NCBI RefSeq assembly: GCF_025151535.1
Contig: NZ_CP102288.1
Span: 2,737,501 to 2,801,500, forward strand
Direction: 5' to 3'
Length of the DNA stretch: 64,000 bases
Origin: Segatella copri DSM 18205
Lineage (GTDB): Bacteria > Bacteroidota > Bacteroidia > Bacteroidales > Bacteroidaceae
Shown: one piece after another, positions 18,671 through 26,789 of the stretch
How the letters are laid out: every line of letters begins with the position of its first letter
Position numbering within the stretch: position 1 is the stretch's first letter
The notes under the pieces: model-generated
Told to the model about the DNA's origin: nothing
Seen by the model: only the letters and a program-made list of their open reading frames with translations
Databases searched by the model: none
Made by a program: the position numbers and the translations under genes

Positions 18671-20329
18671 ATGAAAAGAATAATTAGTCTCTATACATTC
18701 TGCATGCTGACTATAACAATGCATGCCCAATTTATGGTGAATGGACACCAAGCAGTATATGACGCATCAACCAATACTTATCTCATCAGTATTGGGGAAG
18801 AAAGTTTTCAAACTGACTTTCAATCAGATATTACTCTAGAAAAAGATTCTCTCTGGACAGAAATATCTATAGATAATATTCCTGTGAATGACAGTTACAC
18901 CTTTAAGAATATAGAAGGTGGCAAGAAATATTCACTGAATGGTAAAAGAAATGAAGTTACCTTTAGTTCATATATTACCTTTACATCTCTCCCTATCATC
19001 AACTTAGCGGGAGATTTTGGATATGATTATGCCAATGGTAGCATAGAAATCATGCTGCCCACATCAGCAAATAGTGAACATTCTCTCATCAAAGCAAAAT
19101 GGAGAGGAGGATCCACAAACTATTATGACAGACATAAAAGAAACTATAAAATTAAGACACTAAACGAAAAAGGAAAAAGCAAGGATATATCATTCCTTGG
19201 ACTAAGAGAAGACAACAACTGGATTTTAGATGCAGGACAAATAGACTTGTTCAGGCTGAGAAACAGAATAGCTACCGAGATATGGCAAGATATGAGCACC
19301 AAGCCTTATTATGTAGACAAGGAACCAAAGGCACAAAGTGCGGTTAATGGAAAAGTAGTAGAGGTGATTCTCAACCATCAATATGCAGGAATCTATTCGC
19401 TGACAGAAGCTATGGACAGAAAGCAAATGAAACTAAAAAAATATGATAGCAAAAATCAAGAGTTTCATGGTATGTTTTGGAAAGCCAGCGAATGGGGAAA
19501 TGCTTTGTTCTGGGGAACAGAAGGTGAATATGACAACAACTCAGAAACATGGAATGCCTTCGAGGTAAAATATCCAGATATAGAAGATGTATGTCCTACC
19601 GACTACAGCCTACTATATCAGGCTATAGATTTTGTGGCAACTAGTGATGACGATACTTTCAAATCACAAGTTGCCCAATACTTCGACATTCCTGTTCTTA
19701 TAGACTATTACATCTTCCTGCAATTTACCAATGCTGTAGATAATACTGGCAAGAATATATACTGGGCTATCTATGACCAAGCTCAAGACAAGAAAATGAC
19801 ACTGGCTGTATGGGATTTGGACGCAACAGTAGGCAGTAATTGGTCTACCAATCCACTTCATCCAGATTATGTTAAGCCAGATAATAACTTATCCATCATG
19901 AACTTTTATATCTATAACAGACTCTTATCACTTAATGTTGATGGATTTAAGGAAAAAGTAGCTCTCAGATATAAAGAGTTGAGACAAGACAAATTGAGTT
20001 TGAGCGCTTTACTAGATAGATATAATAGCTACTATCGGAAGTTAGCTCAAAGTGGCGCAGCCAAAAGAGAAGAAAATAGATGGAGCAAAGATACCGACCT
20101 GAATGGTAATGAACTAAACTTTGAGCAGGAAATATCATATATCAATCTATGGATAGAAGCTAGATTAGCCTATCTAGACCAATCTTTACTTCCTGCATCT
20201 ACAGGTATCAATAATACAATTTTAGACTATCAAGCAAAACAATACATATACAATATACAAGGACAAAGACTAGACAAAATTCCATCACAAGGAGTTTACA
20301 TCATAAATGGTAAAAAGTATATCAAATGA
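18671..20329 (+). CDS. CotH kinase-family secreted protein
   Basis: 552 residues with a signal peptide (MKRIISLYTFCMLTITMHAQ). The CotH region spans about 150-490: KAKWRGGST, NYKIKTL, WILDAGQIDLFRLRN, VVEVILNHQYAGIYSLTEA and LAVWDLDATVG. CotH proteins are atypical secreted kinases in spores and are common in Bacteroidota exoproteins of unknown substrate. The C-terminus (YIYNIQGQRLDKIPSQGVYIINGKKYIK) resembles a short type IX or anchoring tail. The next gene overlaps its stop by 4 nt (ATGA), indicating translational coupling. Confidence 0.85.
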   Translation: MKRIISLYTFCMLTITMHAQFMVNGHQAVYDASTNTYLISIGEESFQTDFQSDITLEKDSLWTEISIDNIPVNDSYTFKNIEGGKKYSLNGKRNEVTFSSYITFTSLPIINLAGDFGYDYANGSIEIMLPTSANSEHSLIKAKWRGGSTNYYDRHKRNYKIKTLNEKGKSKDISFLGLREDNNWILDAGQIDLFRLRNRIATEIWQDMSTKPYYVDKEPKAQSAVNGKVVEVILNHQYAGIYSLTEAMDRKQMKLKKYDSKNQEFHGMFWKASEWGNALFWGTEGEYDNNSETWNAFEVKYPDIEDVCPTDYSLLYQAIDFVATSDDDTFKSQVAQYFDIPVLIDYYIFLQFTNAVDNTGKNIYWAIYDQAQDKKMTLAVWDLDATVGSNWSTNPLHPDYVKPDNNLSIMNFYIYNRLLSLNVDGFKEKVALRYKELRQDKLSLSALLDRYNSYYRKLAQSGAAKREENRWSKDTDLNGNELNFEQEISYINLWIEARLAYLDQSLLPASTGINNTILDYQAKQYIYNIQGQRLDKIPSQGVYIINGKKYIK

Positions 20330-21618
20330 GCAATAATAGAATCATCAATATCGCAACCATAGCATACTTGGCTTTTCTGCTTATCATTCTAGCCATATTT
20401 GGCTATACTCCAACGAATGATACAGATGGATATTTGGAATATGCCCAAGTATGCCTGCATCAAGGAGAAGCATATCCATGTAGTACTCTTATTAAGGGCA
20501 CTCCTTTTATATGGAACATTGGCTCCATCAACTTAATAGTATTTTCACTTTGGTTGTTTGGTAGTTTCTATCCGATACTTGTTTTGATGTGTATATGTAA
20601 AGCTCTGACAGCATGGCTGATAGCCAAAATTGCCCAATATATAAGCAATGACAAGATAGCCATTGCTACACTCTTTATATATATTCAATATCCCAACAAC
20701 TGGGGGCAATCCACCACATTGCTTAGTGAAATACCCATGATATTCTTGGCTTTGCTTTCACTATATATTCTATTGAGCAAAAACAAAGTATACACACTCA
20801 TCCTTTCGGGCGTTATCATGGCTTGGGCCAACTGGTTTCGCCCTATAGCAGTACTCTTCATCATTTCCCTATTCATCTATATCCTCCTATTTCAAAGAAA
20901 AGAGATATGGAAGAAAAACATTCCTTTCTTAATAGGATGTGGAAGTATGCTAATATTGTTTGGCACAGAATGCTATCACCGAACAGGCTACTTTGTATAT
21001 CAATGTGACTCATTCTGGTATAATATGGCAGATGATGCCTATAGTGGCGCCACTCCTGATCCACATTTTGGTGAACCTCTCTTCAAAAAAGGCACACCTA
21101 GATATATAGACAATATGCAAGACAAAACTTGTTTTGAATGTCGTGAGATTTGGAAGCAAAGATGCATACCATGGCTATTGAACCATAAAATGGAATATCT
21201 TTCAAAGATTCCATATAGACTATATTATATGTATCAGAACGACATAGATAATATGGCAGCATTTTTACCCAATAAGCAAAAAGCTGAAGATAACTATATA
21301 GTATTACCCTACAGAAATATCATACAAGAAATAGGCAATCTGAGCAATGCTCAATACCTGGCATTATTATGTACTGTTTATTATTATCTTATCTTACTGA
21401 CAGCTTTGCTTGGCGGAGTTTACGTCATCTATAAAAAGTTATGGCAACAGGGATTCCTGCCTTTATTTATACCCATATTTGGTACGCTCAGCCTAGTTTT
21501 GCTAGTACAGGGCGAAACAAGATTTAAGGCTCCCTATATGCCATTTGTCATGATGCTCTCAGCGTACTGTATTATGTGGATAAATAGCAAACTCAACAAT
21601 TATAAGAAAAAACTATAG
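20326..21618 (+). CDS. polytopic membrane glycosyltransferase-like protein (GT-C)
   Basis: 430 residues, about ten hydrophobic segments. The first outer loop has PTNDTDGYLEYAQVCL, an acidic DTDGYLEYA motif like the catalytic D/E pair of ArnT/PMT-type GT-C enzymes. The start overlaps the CotH stop by 4 nt. Its place among glycosyltransferases suggests that it transfers a lipid-linked sugar on the periplasmic side. The donor and acceptor are unknown. Confidence 0.65.
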   Translation: MSNNRIINIATIAYLAFLLIILAIFGYTPTNDTDGYLEYAQVCLHQGEAYPCSTLIKGTPFIWNIGSINLIVFSLWLFGSFYPILVLMCICKALTAWLIAKIAQYISNDKIAIATLFIYIQYPNNWGQSTTLLSEIPMIFLALLSLYILLSKNKVYTLILSGVIMAWANWFRPIAVLFIISLFIYILLFQRKEIWKKNIPFLIGCGSMLILFGTECYHRTGYFVYQCDSFWYNMADDAYSGATPDPHFGEPLFKKGTPRYIDNMQDKTCFECREIWKQRCIPWLLNHKMEYLSKIPYRLYYMYQNDIDNMAAFLPNKQKAEDNYIVLPYRNIIQEIGNLSNAQYLALLCTVYYYLILLTALLGGVYVIYKKLWQQGFLPLFIPIFGTLSLVLLVQGETRFKAPYMPFVMMLSAYCIMWINSKLNNYKKKL

Positions 21619-21648
21619 AAAATAGTATCTTTTTCAAAGAATTATAAC

Positions 21649-21656
21649 TATCTTTG
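21649..21656 (+). promoter_or_regulatory. internal -7 element just before a glycosyltransferase gene
   Basis: TATCTTTG ends 5 nt before the ATG at 21662. If used, transcription would begin at or next to the start codon, giving a leaderless or nearly leaderless message for the last four genes of the cluster. No clear -33 element is seen. Confidence 0.45.
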
Positions 21657-21661
21657 CATCT

Positions 21662-22654
21662 ATGAAATTGAGCATCATCATACCAGTATATCAAACGCAA
21701 GACACTATTGATAGATGTATAGAGAGTATCTTGCAACAATCATTCACCGACTATGAGATAATCCTCGTAGACGATGGATCAGATGACGAATGCTCTCTGC
21801 TTTGCGACAAATATTCGCAAAAAGATAGGAGAATAACTACTATCCATAAGAAAAATGGCGGATTAAGCGATGCTAGAAATACAGGAATCAAGCATTCCAA
21901 AGGAAAGTATATCACCTTTATCGACAGCGATGATGCTATCCAAAACTACACATTGCAAGCATTGATGGACGAAATCAACAAATATCCAGAAACAGATGTT
22001 TTGGAATATCCCATTATGGAAAGAATAGGGCATCCATACAAAGAACAACTGCTGGCATTCACTCCTCGCAATTACAACAACTGCTGGGAATATTGGCTCA
22101 ATGAACAAGGATACCTTCATACCTATGCTTGCAACAAAATATTCAGAAGATGCTTATTCAAGAACGTCTACTTTCCAAAAGGCAAAACCTTTGAGGATGT
22201 ACAAACCATCCCCTTTCTAATAGGTCTAATCCCTACGGAAGGAACTTTCCAACAGAAAGTAAAGATAAGAGTTACCAACAAAGGCTGCTATCTATATTAC
22301 TGGAACAATAAGGGAATAACAGCTAGCGCCAAATACGAAGATTTGCTAAGTCTATACATAGGACAGAGCATGGCACTTATCCACACATTCAAGACAATAG
22401 GTAATCGAGATGATATTATGCAGAAATATCAACTTTCTATCAACATTTATCTGACGCAGATATTAAATGTTTTGATGGATCTCTTCGAAGTATCGGGAAA
22501 ATATGAGAATTGTGCTCCACTTATCAAATATACCAAGTTGATAAATAACAAAGGACTAATCAATTCTCTAAAACTCAAGTTATTATTAATTATAGGATAT
22601 AAAAGATTATGCAAACTCAACAGACTTATACACAAGATATACAGGCACCACTAG
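21662..22654 (+). CDS. glycosyltransferase family 2
   Basis: 330 residues starting MKLSIIIPVYQTQDTIDRCI. The GT-A signatures are IILVDDGSDD and GGLSDARNTGI, with the DxD-like site at FIDSDDAI. The C-terminal third is basic and may sit on the membrane. It is likely to act on the cluster's glycan precursor. It overlaps the next gene by 46 nt, so the two are translated together. Confidence 0.88.
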   Translation: MKLSIIIPVYQTQDTIDRCIESILQQSFTDYEIILVDDGSDDECSLLCDKYSQKDRRITTIHKKNGGLSDARNTGIKHSKGKYITFIDSDDAIQNYTLQALMDEINKYPETDVLEYPIMERIGHPYKEQLLAFTPRNYNNCWEYWLNEQGYLHTYACNKIFRRCLFKNVYFPKGKTFEDVQTIPFLIGLIPTEGTFQQKVKIRVTNKGCYLYYWNNKGITASAKYEDLLSLYIGQSMALIHTFKTIGNRDDIMQKYQLSINIYLTQILNVLMDLFEVSGKYENCAPLIKYTKLINNKGLINSLKLKLLLIIGYKRLCKLNRLIHKIYRHH

Positions 22655-23586
22655 TAAGTTTTATCATCACCACTTACAACCTGCCTATCCAATATCTCAA
22701 AGAATGCATTGACAGCATTCTCCAGCTCTCACTCAATGCCAAGGAGAGAGAAATCATCTTGGTAGATGATGGCAGCGACATCTGTCCGCTCAACGACTTA
22801 CCAGAATATCTTGTCCATATCATCTATCTGCGCCAAGCTAACCAGGGAGTAAGCGTAGCACGCAACTATGGTATGATGATTGCAAAAGGAAGATACATAC
22901 AGTTTGTAGATGGAGACGATTATCTCATACAATCGGCTTATGAACACTGCCTTGACATCGTGAGATACCACCAGCCAGACATCGTTACCTTTAAATTTTC
23001 CAAGGATGATTCTGCAGAAGCAACATACGAACTTCCTGTTCCTATATCTGGCACAGAATACCTGTCAAACAATAATTTGTATGGATCTGTTTGTTCATAT
23101 ATTTTCAGACGAAGCATTAAAGGTACCTTGGAATTCACACCAAATATTGTGTATGGCGAGGACGAGGAATTCACGCCACAATTGTTCTTACGTGCCGAAC
23201 GCATCTTTAAGACAAATGCCGAAGCTTACTATTATCGGGTAAATACAAACTCAGTAAGTCATCAGCTAAACAAAGAAAAGATCAATCAGAGAATGGACAA
23301 TAGTCTAGAGGTTATTTTGCATCTACAAAAGTTGCTTGATAAGATTCCTGTAGCCGACCGTCAGGCACTAAGCCGTCGCATAGCCCAACTGTCCATGGAT
23401 TATCTCTACAATAATATTCGGCTCTATCATTCATTGATTTCTCTCAATCAAGCTATCAAGACATTGAAGAAATATGGCTTATATCCTCTTCCTGACAAGG
23501 ATTACACCAAGAAATATACCATGTTCAGAAAAATTATAAGTACTTATGTAGGCAGAATAGCTCTATTGTTCTTTATAAAAAAATAA
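22609..23586 (+). CDS. glycosyltransferase family 2
   Basis: 325 residues. VSFIITTYNLPIQYL, EIILVDDGSD and GVSVARNYGM are the GT-A motifs, and QFVDGDDYL is the DxD-like metal site. The start at 22609 lies 46 nt inside the preceding gene; no closer start keeps the whole N-terminal motif, so the overlap seems real. A hydrophobic C-terminus (GRIALLFFIKK) may anchor it. Confidence 0.87.
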   Translation: MQTQQTYTQDIQAPLVSFIITTYNLPIQYLKECIDSILQLSLNAKEREIILVDDGSDICPLNDLPEYLVHIIYLRQANQGVSVARNYGMMIAKGRYIQFVDGDDYLIQSAYEHCLDIVRYHQPDIVTFKFSKDDSAEATYELPVPISGTEYLSNNNLYGSVCSYIFRRSIKGTLEFTPNIVYGEDEEFTPQLFLRAERIFKTNAEAYYYRVNTNSVSHQLNKEKINQRMDNSLEVILHLQKLLDKIPVADRQALSRRIAQLSMDYLYNNIRLYHSLISLNQAIKTLKKYGLYPLPDKDYTKKYTMFRKIISTYVGRIALLFFIKK

Positions 23587-23613
23587 ATATTCAAACTATC
23601 AAGAAGATAAGAA

Positions 23614-24759
23614 ATGAAAATATTACTCATGGGAGAATATAGTAACGTGCATGCTACACTTGCCGAAGGACTTCACAAGTTGGGGCATCACGTTACCGTG
23701 CTCTCTAACGGCGACTTTTGGAAGAATTATCCACGAGATATTGACCTAGTAAGAAAGCCTGGAAAACTGGGCGGAATCATGTATATGATAAAGTTATACA
23801 CAATAATACATAAGTTGAGAGGATACGATATTGTTCAACTCATCAATCCTATGTTTCTGGAGCTGAAGGCAGAACGCATCTTCCCAATTTACCAATATCT
23901 GAGAAAGCATAACAAGAAGGTAATCTTGGGTGGATTCGGAATGGATTACTATTGGGTAAATGTTTGCTGTAAAGACAAACCATTGAGGTACAGCGATTTT
24001 AATATGGGCAAAGAATTAAGGACTAATGCTGATGCCTTAAAGGAAAGAAAAGATTGGTTGGAAACAGAAAAAGGAAGACTCAACCTGATGATTGCCGAAG
24101 ACTGCGACGGCATCGTAACGGGACTCTATGAATACTGGGCATGTTATCAACCTAGTTTTCCACAAAAAACAACATTTATTCCCTTCCCTATCAAACCGCA
24201 ATTTATAACTTCAGAAAACAGCAACTCGTATATTCATGTGGATAATCATCAGGTCTTACCATTGGATACTCCCAAGAAGGTAAAACTCTTCATCGGTATC
24301 AACAAAAGCAGAAGCGAATATAAGGGCACCGATATCATGCTGAAGGCTGCACAAGCCATTGCAAAGAAATATCCAGACAAAACGGAACTCCAGATAGCCG
24401 AAAACATCCCTTTTGTAGAATATGTAAAAATAATGAATGGAAGCGATGCTATACTCGACCAACTCTACAGCTACACACCATCCATGAATCCACTGGAGGC
24501 AATGGCAAGAGGAATCATCTGCATAGGCGGCGGAGAACCTGAAAATTATGAGATTATACACGAGGATAAACTACGCCCTATCATCAATGTACTTCCTAAC
24601 TACGAAAGCGTTTACCAAGAACTGGAGCACCTTGTATTGCATCCAGAACTTATTCCTTTACTCAAGCAGCAAAGCATCGAATACATCAACAAGCATCACG
24701 ACTACATCAAGGTTGCTGAAAGATATGAAGCATTCTATCAAAAACTGCTTATCCAATAA
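23614..24759 (+). CDS. GT-B type glycosyltransferase (group 1-like)
   Basis: 381 residues. The N-terminal MKILLMGEYSNVHATLAEGLHKLGHHV is a Rossmann start typical of GT-B enzymes. The C-terminal half has KLFIGINKSRSEYKGTDIMLKAAQ, and then DAILDQLYSYTPSMNPLEAMARG, where an E-containing nucleotide-sugar loop is expected. It is the last gene of the plus-strand glycan cluster and is followed by a strong hairpin. The substrate is unknown. Confidence 0.82.
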   Translation: MKILLMGEYSNVHATLAEGLHKLGHHVTVLSNGDFWKNYPRDIDLVRKPGKLGGIMYMIKLYTIIHKLRGYDIVQLINPMFLELKAERIFPIYQYLRKHNKKVILGGFGMDYYWVNVCCKDKPLRYSDFNMGKELRTNADALKERKDWLETEKGRLNLMIAEDCDGIVTGLYEYWACYQPSFPQKTTFIPFPIKPQFITSENSNSYIHVDNHQVLPLDTPKKVKLFIGINKSRSEYKGTDIMLKAAQAIAKKYPDKTELQIAENIPFVEYVKIMNGSDAILDQLYSYTPSMNPLEAMARGIICIGGGEPENYEIIHEDKLRPIINVLPNYESVYQELEHLVLHPELIPLLKQQSIEYINKHHDYIKVAERYEAFYQKLLIQ

Positions 24760-24796
24760 GGGAAAATAAGAATATCATCAAAGGAAAATGTTGATA

Positions 24797-24919
24797 AACA
24801 AAAATAGAGCATTCAAATCACTTGAACGCTCTATCTTTATAATTAGATTAAATTTTCTAATATTATTTGTATAAGTAAAAGATGATGAAATGACGTTTCA
24901 CAACGTCCGTTTGTTTTAA
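24797..24919 (-). ncRNA. candidate small RNA, about 120 nt
   Basis: A minus-strand promoter element (TATCTTTG, 24926-24933) is followed, with no open frame of note, by a hairpin and U-tract at 24804-24834. The space between nadA and the glycosyltransferase gene holds no protein gene. The sequence around the -7 element (CGTCGTATCTTTGCATC) closely resembles that of the candidate RNA near 44.8 kb. This could be a small RNA or simply a short spurious transcript. Confidence 0.35.
24804..24834. terminator. bidirectional terminator hairpin
   Basis: ATAGAGC-a-TTCAA pairs with TTGAA-c-GCTCTAT around a 5-nt loop. It is T-rich on both sides, so it could end both the glycosyltransferase cluster (plus) and the candidate small RNA (minus). 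Confidence 0.75.
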
Positions 24920-24925
24920 CTGATG

Positions 24926-24933
24926 CAAAGATA
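24926..24933 (-). promoter_or_regulatory. -7 element of the candidate small RNA
   Basis: It reads TATCTTTG on the minus strand. A weak TTTATAG lies upstream in the -33 area. No coding gene follows before the terminator. Confidence 0.45.
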
Positions 24934-25048
24934 CGACGATATTTGTCTATAAAGTCGTAAATTATACATTTTATGGTAGCGAAATATGATTTTTCACCCA
25001 TAAAAAAACAAATTTTACCACCAATCTTATAATTTTCACCACACTATT

Positions 25049-26050
25049 CTACGATAGTGATAACATCTTTTCTATTGGTTTGACCGCTTTTTTCGCTATT
25101 TCAGGAGCCACTTCAACTGTTGGCCAACCAAATTTCAATGCATTGTATATCTTCTTGAGCGTATTCATCTTCATATACTCACACTCGTTGCAGCTGCAAC
25201 CTACTCCACCCTCGCTTACCTCTGGAGGTACGGGATAGAAAATTACGTTAGGACAATTACGCTCCAGCTCATGCAGGATACCAGCCTCTGTAGCGATAAT
25301 ATACTCCTTGATTTCAGGATGCTCTTGGGCATAATGCAACATGGTGGCTGTAGAGCCCTTTACATCGGCTACAGCAAGTACTGGTGCCTTACACTCCAGG
25401 TGAGCCATCACAACAGCCTCAGGATGCTTCTGCTTCAGTTTAACGATAGCCTCTACAGAGAATTTCTCATGTACATGGCAACCACCGTTCCAAAGCAACA
25501 TATTGCGGCCTGTAACGCTGTTTATATAGTTACCGAGATTATAGTCTGGACCAAAGATGATTTTTTCGTCCTGTGGGAAACTGTCAATTACCTTCTTAGC
25601 ATTACCGCTTGTCACTACACAATCAGTCAGCGCCTTCACTGCAGCCGTGGTGTTTACATAACTCACAACCTTATATCCTGGATGCTCTTCCTTGTACTTT
25701 ATCAAATCCTCAGCCTTACAGCTGTCAGCAAGCGAGCAACCAGCCTTCAAGTCAGGACAGATTACGGTTTTGTCAGGACTCAAGAGTTTGCATGTCTCAG
25801 CCATGAAGTGCACGCCACACATAACCATTACCTGGGCATCGGTTTCAGCTGCTTTACGAGCCAAAGCCAGAGAGTCGCCCACGAAGTCAGCAATGTCCTG
25901 AATCTCACCTACCGTATAGTAGTGGGCGAGGATAATAGCATCTTTCTCCTTGCAAAGCTTTCTGATTTCAGCTTTCAAGTCCAAGGCTTCGTCAACGGGT
26001 TCGTCAACGCATCCTTTCTCAATCCATTCTTTTTTCACCATAACATTCAT
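25049..26050 (-). CDS. nadA: quinolinate synthase
   Basis: 333 residues. NadA condenses iminoaspartate with dihydroxyacetone phosphate to make quinolinate for NAD synthesis. HYYTVGEIQDIADFVGDSLALA is the N-terminal signature. The three Fe-S cysteines are expected in VMCGVHFMAETCK, LWNGGCHVHE and GCSCNECEYMKM, all present. The partner nadB and nadC genes are not adjacent. The promoter is probably TAACTTTG at 26252-26259, which gives a leader of nearly 200 nt. Confidence 0.95.
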   Translation of the reverse strand: MNVMVKKEWIEKGCVDEPVDEALDLKAEIRKLCKEKDAIILAHYYTVGEIQDIADFVGDSLALARKAAETDAQVMVMCGVHFMAETCKLLSPDKTVICPDLKAGCSLADSCKAEDLIKYKEEHPGYKVVSYVNTTAAVKALTDCVVTSGNAKKVIDSFPQDEKIIFGPDYNLGNYINSVTGRNMLLWNGGCHVHEKFSVEAIVKLKQKHPEAVVMAHLECKAPVLAVADVKGSTATMLHYAQEHPEIKEYIIATEAGILHELERNCPNVIFYPVPPEVSEGGVGCSCNECEYMKMNTLKKIYNALKFGWPTVEVAPEIAKKAVKPIEKMLSLS

Positions 26051-26106
26051 ATTATATTTCTTATTTTTTATTTTTTTTAAAAGAGAATATAGAGATGATG
26101 ATATCC

Positions 26107-26435
26107 CGTGGATAAGTGGATAACATTCTGCATAAAAACTTGCGTATTTCGTTATCCAAGTCTTATTCCAGTTTATCCGCAGAGGCCTTTGAAATCTTTT
26201 TCTTGTCTCTTAATGCATTAACCGGTTTATCAACATTTCCCCAATTCGGTGCAAAGTTAATAAGTTTATATCTTTTTTCGGTCAAAAACTGCGAAAAAGT
26301 TTCTAAAAACTTAATAATATCTATGTGGATATCCTCTTTTCGTTGGTTTGAGATAGCTATGTGTGGATATTTACAAACTTATTAAAAAGTTATTATTGGG
26401 GTTTTCCGTACACTTATCCACGCTTTTGTGGAAAA
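26107..26435. other. cluster of DnaA-box-like sites, candidate replication origin
   Basis: Eight 9-mers within one mismatch of TTATCCACA lie in 329 bp: 26107-26115 and 26115-26123 (reverse), 26173-26181, 26227-26235, 26324-26332 (reverse), 26362-26370 (reverse), 26414-26422 and 26427-26435 (reverse, TTTTCCACA). A ninth, TTATCCAAG at 26152, has two mismatches. By simple counting at equal base use about 0.07 would be expected in this length on both strands. The stretch is AT-rich and lies beside phased palindromes. DnaA itself is not in the window and strand switching here is not decisive. Confidence 0.45.
26252..26259 (-). promoter_or_regulatory. probable nadA -7 element
   Basis: It reads TAACTTTG on the minus strand, and a TTTTGAC-like stretch lies 24 nt upstream. 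It is embedded in the DnaA-box-like cluster. Confidence 0.5.
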
Positions 26436-26474
26436 CAAAAAAGATGGTGTGGCATTAAGTCTGGATAATAGTTG

Positions 26475-26564
26475 GCGCATAACAGTTGACCACCGCATGC
26501 ACAACAGCTGTTGGACATGCGCATATCAGCTGTTATGCAAGTGCACAACAGCTGTTGTGCGACC
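26475..26564. repeat. four phased palindromes, about 22-bp spacing
   Basis: The best copy is the perfect 18-bp palindrome GCACAACAGCTGTTGTGC at 26543-26560. Related copies are GCATATCAGCTGTTATGC (26521-26538), CACAACAGCTGTTGG (about 26500) and CATAACAGTTGACC (about 26479). Their centres fall near 26485, 26507, 26530 and 26551, about two helical turns apart, so bound dimers would line up on one face of the DNA. Confidence 0.8.
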
Positions 26565-26581
26565 GATGATACTGACTATCT

Positions 26582-26640
26582 CAACAACATATTCTGTCTC
26601 TTCCAACAACATATCCTGTCTCTTCCAACAACATGAAGAG
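26582..26640. repeat. tandem repeat, 22-bp period
   Basis: CAACAACATAT(T/C)CTGTCTCT units start at 26582, 26604 and 26626, the last one partial. The period equals the spacing of the palindromes just to the left, so the two may be parts of one array. Confidence 0.8.
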
Positions 26641-26789
26641 GGTGAATCATAAACTTATGATACACCCTCCTGGTCTGAGTTATTTATATGGTAGTTTTTG
26701 GTTATAGGGTTTTCATCTGTTTCTTTCTATTCTATACCTATTTATATATAGGTTTCTGATATATTATTATATATAGAAGTTCTGATTCC

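Noticed and set aside
25271..26080. Open frame of 269 codons on the plus strand
   Set aside because: Antisense to nadA; the codons reflect the opposite strand and no family is recognised.
26428..26652. Open frame of 74 codons across the phased palindromes
   Set aside because: Its sequence is dictated by the 22-bp repeats and there is no promoter or start context; the repeats themselves are the better explanation.
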